The notes under the pieces: model-generated
Told to the model about the DNA's origin: nothing
Database searches by the model: none
Seen by the model: the letters and a program-made list of their open reading frames with translations, nothing else
DNA from: Nitrospira sp.
GTDB lineage: Bacteria > Nitrospirota > Nitrospiria > Nitrospirales > Nitrospiraceae
Direction: 5' to 3'
Assembly: GCA_025363325.1 (NCBI GenBank)
Contig: JANYEF010000347.1
Span: forward strand, 1 to 10,566
DNA length: 10,566 nucleotides
Translations under genes and position numbers: made by a program
Part shown: in pieces, positions 5,391 to 10,566 of the stretch
How the letters are laid out: each line of letters starts with the position of its first letter
Numbering within the stretch: position 1 is the first letter of the stretch

Positions 5391-5396
5391 CTCCTC
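5391..5396 (-). promoter_or_regulatory. Ribosome binding site for the GTG-started membrane gene
   Basis: On the - strand this reads GAGGAG, immediately after the pgm stop TAA and 9 bases before GTG 5381. It supports the GTG start and co-translation with pgm. Confidence 0.65.
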
Positions 5397-7046
5397 TTAC
5401 TTAGCCGAGGCCAGCGCTTTGGTAATCAACGCCTGTGCCTCTTCTTGAATCCGCTTGAGATGCTCTTTCCCTCTGAAGCTTTCGGCGTAGAGTTTGTATA
5501 CATCCTCGGTGCCGGAGGGGCGGGCGGCGAACCAGCCTTGCTCGGTGACGACTTTCAATCCGCCGATTGAGGCGCCATTGCCAGGGGCTGTCGTCAGTTT
5601 GGCTATGATTGTGTCGCCAGCCAATTCTGCGGCCTGTACCTGGTCCGGTGAGAGTTTCGACAGGATCGTCTTTTCCGCCGGCGTCGCGACCGCATCGATC
5701 CGCTCGTACACCGGCTCTCCTAGTTCTTTGGTCATCTCTTGGTAGAGTTCACCAGGGTTGCGGCCAGTCTTGGCCATCATCTCCGCGGCCAGAAGATTCA
5801 TGATGATTCCGTCCTTGTCGGTCGTCCAGACCGATCCATCTCGACGAAGGAACGAGGCTCCTGCGCTTTCTTCTCCGCCGAAACCGAGCGAGCCATCGAG
5901 CAAGCCGCTCACAAACCATTTGAAACCGACTGGAACTTCGACAAGCTTGCGTCCGAGCTTGGCCGCTACACGATCAATGAGACAGCTACTCACCAGCGTT
6001 TTCCCGATACCGGCATCGGGCTTCCAGCCTGGACGGTTAGAGAAGAGATATGAGATCGAGACTGCCAGATAGTGGTTCGGGTTCATCAGACCAGCAGAGC
6101 AGGTGACAATGCCGTGCCGGTCGTTGTCTGCATCGTTGCCGAAGGCGACATCGAACCGATCTTTCAGCGCGATGAGATTCGCCATGGCATAGGGCGAGGA
6201 ACAGTCCATGCGAATCTTGCCATCCCAATCGAGCGGCATGAAACGGAACGTCGGATCGACGGCGGGATTGACGATCTCGATGTTCAAGCCATACTGCTCT
6301 GCCATGGGCTGCCAGTAGGCCACACCGGACCCGCCGAGCGGGTCAATGCCTAGCTTCAACCTGGCTGATTGAATCACATCCATGTCGATGATCTGCGCAA
6401 GCGCACCGATGTAATTACCAAGGTAATCATGCGTCTTGGTCGTCGCTAACCGTCTGGCACGGGCATAGGGGAGGCGCGCGACGCCATGCAGATCGACCTT
6501 CATCAGGGCGTTGGCCCGGTCCTCGATCCACTTCGTAACCACTGTGTCAGCCGGCCCACCATGCGGTGGGTTGTACTTGATGCCGCCGTCCTCCGGTGGA
6601 TTGTGCGAGGGGGTGATGACGATGCCGTCGGCCAAGCCTGCGCTCCGGCCTCGGTTGTAGGTAAGGATGGCGTGAGAAATGACGGGGGTCGGCGTATAGC
6701 CGCCATCCTGGTCCACCATGACCTCGACTCCATGGGCCGCCAGCACTTCTAAGACGCTGGCAAAGGCCGGCTCCGACAGGGCGTGCGTGTCCATGCCCAG
6801 GTAGAGCGGGCCGCTAATGCTCTCCATCTTCCGGTATTCGTAGATCGCCTGCGCGACGGCGACAACATGGACTTCATTGAAGCTTCGCTTGAAGGATGTG
6901 CCTCGATGTCCCGATGTACCAAAGCTGACACGTTGGTCGCGCAGATTCGCATCTGGCTTTTCCGTATAGTAGGCTGTGATCAGACGCGGGATATTGACCA
7001 GCATCGACGTCGGTACCGGCTGACCTGCGAGAGGATGATTGGCCAC
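5397..7046 (-). CDS. pgm: Phosphoglucomutase, alpha-D-glucose phosphate-specific
   Basis: A 549-residue enzyme interconverting glucose 1-phosphate and glucose 6-phosphate in the cytoplasm, linking glycogen and sugar-nucleotide synthesis with glycolysis. It resembles E. coli Pgm (546 residues) end to end. Visible motifs: FGTSGHRG (42-49); the phosphoserine loop ITPSHNPPEDGG with serine 147; the magnesium loop NDADNDRHG with D305, D307, D309; the sugar-binding GGEESAG (390-396); and the phosphate-binding RPSGTED starting at 509. I place the start at GTG 7046-7044: AAAGGA lies 7 bases upstream and the protein then begins ANHPLAGQP, matching the family N-terminus. The frame is open to an ATG at 7151, adding 35 residues with no family counterpart and no good ribosome site. 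The 68-residue membrane gene follows in the same transcript. Confidence 0.95.
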   Translation of the reverse strand: MANHPLAGQPVPTSMLVNIPRLITAYYTEKPDANLRDQRVSFGTSGHRGTSFKRSFNEVHVVAVAQAIYEYRKMESISGPLYLGMDTHALSEPAFASVLEVLAAHGVEVMVDQDGGYTPTPVISHAILTYNRGRSAGLADGIVITPSHNPPEDGGIKYNPPHGGPADTVVTKWIEDRANALMKVDLHGVARLPYARARRLATTKTHDYLGNYIGALAQIIDMDVIQSARLKLGIDPLGGSGVAYWQPMAEQYGLNIEIVNPAVDPTFRFMPLDWDGKIRMDCSSPYAMANLIALKDRFDVAFGNDADNDRHGIVTCSAGLMNPNHYLAVSISYLFSNRPGWKPDAGIGKTLVSSCLIDRVAAKLGRKLVEVPVGFKWFVSGLLDGSLGFGGEESAGASFLRRDGSVWTTDKDGIIMNLLAAEMMAKTGRNPGELYQEMTKELGEPVYERIDAVATPAEKTILSKLSPDQVQAAELAGDTIIAKLTTAPGNGASIGGLKVVTEQGWFAARPSGTEDVYKLYAESFRGKEHLKRIQEEAQALITKALASAK

Positions 7047-7313
7047 GATATGATCCTTTGGTCCAGGCTGGGAGCGATATACCTTCGCGCTGTGTATCCC
7101 TGCGACAGTACCTCTGTCAAGCGAGAGAGGAGGCCATCGACTAACATGCAATCAATACGTCGTGGGACGAGAGTTTTACTCGGAAGGGAAAAGACATTTA
7201 CTTCCTCGAATGAGAAGAGTAAAGGGAGAAGGTAGAGGTGATGAAGATGCTGCATACAATTGACCTGTGAGTTAACATAATATTTCTTATCAGACGTAAT
7301 AGGTTTTTCATTT
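7047..7313. other. Divergent intergenic region between pgm and the TrkA-C gene
   Basis: This 267-base gap separates two divergent genes and must hold promoters for both. Its right part (7250-7313) is clearly AT-richer than the surroundings, with GTTAAC at 7271-7276 and a TAATAT at 7278-7283. TTGACC at 7260-7265 resembles a -35 box, but no well-spaced -10 follows (TAATAT is only 12 bases away), so I do not call a specific promoter. No RNA gene or terminator is apparent. Confidence 0.4.
7054..7059 (-). promoter_or_regulatory. Ribosome binding site deciding the pgm start
   Basis: AAAGGA on the - strand, 7 bases before GTG 7046. Together with the family N-terminus beginning just after this GTG, it argues against the longer ORF from 7151. 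Confidence 0.6.
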
Positions 7314-7946
7314 ATGTCCCTCGAACTGCTTGGTCGTATCCAACAAGAACTGTCGATCAGCGGCAGCGCGATCTATGAAACCGTCCTTGGGCTTGCCGAA
7401 CGTGCCAACCGCAAGGTACAAGTCCTCCGTTTGCACAGCCAGGCGTCGAGCTTGTTGAGCCAGATCGAACAGGTTCACGGCGAACTCGGACGTCAGATTG
7501 CCGCGCTCTGTTCTAGACGCCCACCATTCAGCCATGAGTCAACCCTGCCATTCGATCAATTGGAACATGTCCTTAGTCAGGCCGGCGACCGTATTCAACA
7601 GCTGAAACTCACGCTGCTCAGCGTCGACAGCCATATCCGCGAGCTCAAGCTAGAAACGATCCACCACGATCTCTTGACCCTGCAACAGGACCTGAGTCTT
7701 CGCGCGGCGGCCATCGAACGGTTCCCTGTTGTCCAGGGATCACCGGTCATTGGGAGGACACTCGCTGAGGTGGCGCTGCCTGCGTCGGTTCGTTTCGTCA
7801 CGGTCCTTCGTGGACCATTTCTCGTGCCGCCCGACAATGCCCTCGTGCTCCGCGTCGACGATATCCTGGTCATGATCGGGCTGCAGGTAGATCTCGCGCA
7901 GGTTGTCTCAGAGTTCACCCAAGCTCGGAACGCCAAGTCGGCGTAA
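7314..7946 (+). CDS. Coiled-coil protein with a C-terminal TrkA-C (RCK-C) domain
   Basis: A 210-residue soluble protein. Residues about 1-135 are strongly helical with heptad-like leucine spacing (for example 36-66 and 95-130), suggesting coiled coils and oligomerisation. Residues about 139-200 fit the TrkA-C fold: SPVIGRTLAEVALPASVRFVTVL, then RGPFLVPPDNALVLRVDDILVMIG, then VDLAQVVSEF. In potassium channels and transporters this domain binds small ligands such as cyclic di-AMP or ions to gate transport. The usual N-terminal Rossmann (TrkA-N) domain and any membrane segment are missing, and no transporter gene is adjacent, so the partner is unknown. Start ATG 7314 has only a weak ribosome site (AGG near 7301). 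The HtrA gene follows after 95 bases in the same direction. Confidence 0.8.
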   Translation: MSLELLGRIQQELSISGSAIYETVLGLAERANRKVQVLRLHSQASSLLSQIEQVHGELGRQIAALCSRRPPFSHESTLPFDQLEHVLSQAGDRIQQLKLTLLSVDSHIRELKLETIHHDLLTLQQDLSLRAAAIERFPVVQGSPVIGRTLAEVALPASVRFVTVLRGPFLVPPDNALVLRVDDILVMIGLQVDLAQVVSEFTQARNAKSA

Positions 7947-8010
7947 ATCCAATCTGCAAGCCGTCCCTACCCCGCGAGAATCATGAGGACAAGTAGGCTT
8001 CTCCGGTTTC

Positions 8011-8016
8011 TATGAT
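8011..8016 (+). promoter_or_regulatory. Possible -10 box for the HtrA gene
   Basis: TATGAT matches the TATAAT consensus at 5 of 6 positions and stands about 26 bases before the preferred ATG 8042, which would give a short leader containing the ribosome site. The -35 region (near 7986-7991, AGGACA) is poor. Weak, sequence-only suggestion. Confidence 0.25.
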
Positions 8017-8027
8017 GTACAATCCCG

Positions 8028-8035
8028 AAAGGGGG
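8028..8035 (+). promoter_or_regulatory. Ribosome binding site deciding the HtrA start
   Basis: AAAGGGGG lies 6 bases before ATG 8042. It falls inside the longer reading frame from ATG 8012, which is therefore the less likely start; starting at 8042 also puts the hydrophobic signal segment at the very N-terminus. Confidence 0.6.
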
Positions 8036-8041
8036 TACAGG

Positions 8042-9427
8042 ATGTTGCGTATGCTACAAATCTTAATCGGCCTTGTGTTCTTGGCCTGGCTCGATATCCA
8101 CTCAGCCACTGCCGCTGAGCCCGCTGCACAAAAACCCAGCGACTCGCCGGGCCTTCGCCTGCTGGAAGAGATTCAAACCGTCATCACCGATCTGGCCGAA
8201 TCGGCAAAGCCCTCCGTCGTGAATATCACTCCCCTGTCTGGACCAGGACGGGGACGTGAACTGCCTCAAGAGCGAGTTCCCAATGCCTCAGGATCAGGAT
8301 CCGGTGTCGTCATCGATCCTGACGGGCACATCGTCACGAACAACCATGTCATCGGCGACGCAACGGAAGTTGAGGTCCGATTTTCTGATAAGTCCAAGCT
8401 GATTGCGCAGGTCGTCGGTAAGGATCTGGATACAGACTTAGCCGTCCTCAAGGTGACCGCCGACCATCCCCTCCCCAGCGCGAGATTCGGGGACTCATCG
8501 GCCGTGCGCGTCGGCCAATGGGTGCTGGCCGTGGGAAATCCTTTCGGACTCGATCGGACGGTCACGCTCGGCGTCGTCAGCGGGATCGGCCGGGAGAACA
8601 TCAATCTCTCGCGCTATGAAAATTTCATTCAGACGGACGCGTCGATCAATCCCGGCAACTCGGGCGGCCCGCTCTTTAATCTGCGCGGCGAAATCATCGG
8701 CATCAATACCGCCATCATTAACTTCGCCCAAGGGATCGGTTTTGCGATTCCTTCCAACATGGCCAAGCAAGTGATTGAGCAATTGCTGACTCAGGGACGG
8801 GTGACACGAGGCTGGCTGGGCGTCGGCATCCAACCGCTCACGGTGGAGTTAGCACGTAAGTTCGGTGTGAACGAAGGCGAAGGTGTGCTGGTCAACGAAG
8901 TCTTCGAGAAGGACCCGGCTGCGGCAGCCGGCATCAAACCTGGCGACATTCTGACCCGTATCGACGGCACCGTGATCGATACGCCGAACCGGCTCTCTCG
9001 CGTCGTGGCGGGATTGCTCCCAGGCGCCACGACTCAGGTTGAGATCGTCCGCGATCAGCAGCGCCTGGTGCTGGACGTCGCCCTCATCGAACGTCGCGAC
9101 CATGCCGTGACCACCTCGCTTCCCCAGGCACGCACTGAGGTCAAGCTAGGCCTCGATGTGCAAGATCTGACGTCAGGCCTCGCCGATAAATTCAAGCTGC
9201 GAGAAAGCCGGGGCGTGCTTATCACCAAAGTGGAGCCCGGCAGCCTCGCCCAATCTGAAGGGCTTCACGAGGGCGATCTCATCAGGGAAGTGAACCGTGT
9301 CGATGTGGGATCGGTCGGAGAATTCAGCAGCGCGGTCTCCAAAGTTCGACGTGGCGAAACCGTCCTGCTCCGCGTGTTGAGAGAAAGCCGCGCCTTCTAT
9401 GTGGTGCTCAAATCGACGGACCCCTAA
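8042..9427 (+). CDS. HtrA/Deg family periplasmic serine protease
   Basis: A 461-residue trypsin-like protease with two PDZ domains, expected to degrade or refold damaged proteins in the cell envelope. The N-terminus (residues 1-25) is a signal peptide: MLRM, hydrophobic ILIGLVFLAWL, then an Ala-X-Ala type cleavage region before EPAAQ. The triad is complete: H102 in TNNHVIG, D132 in DTDLAVL, S207 in GNSGGPLF. PDZ1 spans about 250-345 (starts GWLGVGIQPL) and PDZ2 about 370-455 (starts KLGLDVQDL). The loop before the catalytic core is short, without the long Gln-rich segment of E. coli DegP, so it is closer to DegQ in shape; I therefore give no gene symbol. It follows the TrkA-C gene by 95 bases and converges on an EF-G gene, with a repeat array between. 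Confidence 0.93.
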   Translation: MLRMLQILIGLVFLAWLDIHSATAAEPAAQKPSDSPGLRLLEEIQTVITDLAESAKPSVVNITPLSGPGRGRELPQERVPNASGSGSGVVIDPDGHIVTNNHVIGDATEVEVRFSDKSKLIAQVVGKDLDTDLAVLKVTADHPLPSARFGDSSAVRVGQWVLAVGNPFGLDRTVTLGVVSGIGRENINLSRYENFIQTDASINPGNSGGPLFNLRGEIIGINTAIINFAQGIGFAIPSNMAKQVIEQLLTQGRVTRGWLGVGIQPLTVELARKFGVNEGEGVLVNEVFEKDPAAAAGIKPGDILTRIDGTVIDTPNRLSRVVAGLLPGATTQVEIVRDQQRLVLDVALIERRDHAVTTSLPQARTEVKLGLDVQDLTSGLADKFKLRESRGVLITKVEPGSLAQSEGLHEGDLIREVNRVDVGSVGEFSSAVSKVRRGETVLLRVLRESRAFYVVLKSTDP

Positions 9428-9434
9428 CAAGCCC

Positions 9435-9493
9435 GGTTTGTCTGGTTCAACCAAATAAACAAGACAAACCAAACAAACTAGATAGACCAGAGC
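9435..9493. repeat. Second inverted array of the 9-bp repeat; possible terminator
   Basis: The right arm 9449-9493 holds about five 9-bp units (AACCAAATA, AACAAGACA, AACCAAACA, AACTAGATA, GACCAGAGC). The left arm holds one full unit in reverse (9439-9447) plus part of another. GGTTTGTC at 9435-9442 is exactly complementary to GACAAACC at 9463-9470. It occupies nearly the whole gap between the convergent HtrA and EF-G genes, so a hairpin here could help end transcription from either side, though no T-run of the classical intrinsic type follows. Same family as 715-823. Confidence 0.75.
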
Positions 9494-9495
9494 AA

Positions 9496-10566
9496 TCAAT
9501 GCACCGTCGAGTGAGTCTCCACCTTGTGTGCCTCAATGATTCGAACCGCAAGCTCGCGCGGCACTTCGTCGTACCGCGTAAATTCCATCGTATAACTGCC
9601 ACGTCCTGCTGTTAACGAGTTCAGCATCGTGGCGTATGTGAGCAGCTCCGCCATTGGGACAAGGGCTGTGATCTGCTCCGTCTGGCCTTTCGCCTCCGCG
9701 TGGAGAATCCGCCCTCGGCGCGCATTCAAGTCCCCGATCACGCTTCCGATGTGATCCGCCGGCGCCTCGACCCCCACAGTCATGACCGGCTCTAACAAGA
9801 TGGGATGGGCCGCCTCCAACGCCTTCTTGAACCCCATCGACGCGGCGATCTTAAATGCCATCTCAGATGAATCCACCGCATGGTACGACCCATCGTAGAC
9901 CGCAACCCGGCAATCGACGACAGGAAACCCCGCCAAGCTCCCGTGGTGCATGGCTTCGACCACGCCTTTCTCCACCGCCGGAATAAAGTTGCGTGGAATG
10001 GCCCCACCTACTATCTTGCTCTCAAATTTGAACCCCTCCCCGCGCGGCAGAGGCGCGAGCTCCAGCCAACAATCAGCGTACTGACCATGCCCTCCGGTTT
10101 GCTTCTTATGTTTCCCCTGCGCCTGTGCCGTGGTGCGGATGGTCTCGCGGTACGGAATTTTCGGCATATGGAGTATCACTTCCGCACCGTATTTGCGGCG
10201 CAGTTTTTCGAGTGCCAGATCGATGTGCAACTGGCCCATTCCGCTTAAGACCATTTCCTTCGTGTCGGCATGTCGCGAAAATTCGAGCGTCGGATCTTCT
10301 TCGATCAGCTTATGCAGCCCGAGACTGACTTTCTCGATATCGGCGTTGGACTTCGGCTCGATCGCAAATGACAGCACAGGTCGCGGAAGCACCGTCTTCG
10401 GATAACAGATGAGAGCATGTTCGTCACAGAGCGTGTCGCCGGTTTGCGTATCTTTGAGTTTTCCAATTGCCACGATCTCCCCTGCACCGGCCAAAGGCAC
10501 GACCGTATGCTTCTTCCCCAGCACCCTGTACAGATGTCCGCTTTTCTCTTTGCTGCTTCGAGAACA
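9496..10566 (-). CDS. EF-G-like translational GTPase (C-terminal part only)
   Basis: The frame is open from the window edge to TGA at 9498-9496, giving the last 356 residues; the start is outside. A GTG at 10524 is an internal valine codon, since the frame continues upstream as KSGHLYRV. The visible part covers the end of domain II (VVPLAGAGEIVAIGKLKDTQTGDTLCDE), domain III (RPVLSFAIEPKSNADIEKV and DPTLEFSRHADTKEMVLSGMGQLHIDL), domain IV (TGGHGQYADCWLEL, KIVGGAIPRNFIPAVEKG) and domain V (EPVMTVGVEAPADHIGSVIGDLNARRGRI). The LSGMGQLHID and VEKGVVEAM segments are typical of the family. The divergent domain IV tip and GHGQY in place of the common GGRGQYG suggest an EF-G-like paralogue (EF-G2 type) rather than the main factor, but the G domain is not visible, so this is tentative. 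Confidence 0.88.
   Translation of the reverse strand, partial: CSRSSKEKSGHLYRVLGKKHTVVPLAGAGEIVAIGKLKDTQTGDTLCDEHALICYPKTVLPRPVLSFAIEPKSNADIEKVSLGLHKLIEEDPTLEFSRHADTKEMVLSGMGQLHIDLALEKLRRKYGAEVILHMPKIPYRETIRTTAQAQGKHKKQTGGHGQYADCWLELAPLPRGEGFKFESKIVGGAIPRNFIPAVEKGVVEAMHHGSLAGFPVVDCRVAVYDGSYHAVDSSEMAFKIAASMGFKKALEAAHPILLEPVMTVGVEAPADHIGSVIGDLNARRGRILHAEAKGQTEQITALVPMAELLTYATMLNSLTAGRGSYTMEFTRYDEVPRELAVRIIEAHKVETHSTVH

Noticed and set aside
7047..7151. 35-residue N-terminal extension of phosphoglucomutase
   Set aside because: No counterpart in the family and no ribosome site, whereas GTG 7046 has both a site and the matching N-terminus.
6783..7235. + strand frame of 150 codons antisense to the pgm start
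   Set aside because: Shadow of pgm with unnatural composition and no ribosome site.
8012..8041. Upstream start for the HtrA protein
   Set aside because: It puts ten polar residues before the signal peptide and places the strong AAAGGGGG inside the coding region.
1..10566. Defence system, prophage, integron or secondary-metabolite cluster
   Set aside because: All sizeable genes are recognisable housekeeping or small unknown proteins; no nuclease, helicase, toxin-antitoxin, integrase or transposase was seen.

Overview
This window looks like ordinary chromosomal DNA from a GC-rich, free-living Gram-negative bacterium. Nitrospira or a close relative (phylum Nitrospirota) is my best guess. The reasons are the gene set and order (E1-beta, small unknown genes, E2, lipA), the style of the proteins, and several short dispersed repeat families that I associate with Nitrospira genomes. 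That assignment is inference; no rRNA or other marker is present.

Left part, + strand (1-4440): a pyruvate dehydrogenase / lipoate cluster. It starts with the C-terminal part of the E1-beta subunit (cut by the window edge). Two small uncharacterised genes follow (328-696 and 839-1171), then the E2 acetyltransferase pdhC (1389-2591). lipoyl synthase lipA overlaps pdhC by 4 bp in an ATGA junction (2588-3517). E2 carries the lipoyl-lysine and LipA makes the lipoyl group, so the coupling makes functional sense. A PIG-L/LmbE-type deacetylase (3742-4440) follows after a repeat-filled gap.

Middle part, - strand (4562-7046): a phosphoglucomutase gene (pgm; GTG start at 7046 preferred over the longer ORF), a tightly linked 68-residue membrane protein (5175-5381), and a 116-residue two-helix membrane protein (4562-4912). 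Between the two membrane genes, on the + strand, lies a decayed copy of the 3' end of lipA (about 4945-5119). I regard this as the best single discovery in the window.

Right part: a coiled-coil protein with a C-terminal TrkA-C (RCK-C) domain (7314-7946, +), an HtrA/Deg periplasmic serine protease with two PDZ domains (8042-9427, +), and, convergent to it, the C-terminal half of an EF-G-like translational GTPase (9496 to the window end, -).

Three repeat families are visible. (1) A 9-bp tandem repeat (consensus near AACCAGAYA) is arranged as inverted arrays at 715-823 and 9435-9493. (2) A palindromic, MITE/REP-like element ends in GGATGCT-AAAA type termini and occurs at 1209-1375 and 3596-3713. 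(3) A 7-bp repeat TCAGCCA, three times, lies inside the lipA N-terminal coding region. The first repeat inflates the apparent N-terminus of the gene at 839. I saw no defence island, CRISPR array, tRNA, rRNA, transposase or phage gene, and no convincing new multi-gene system.
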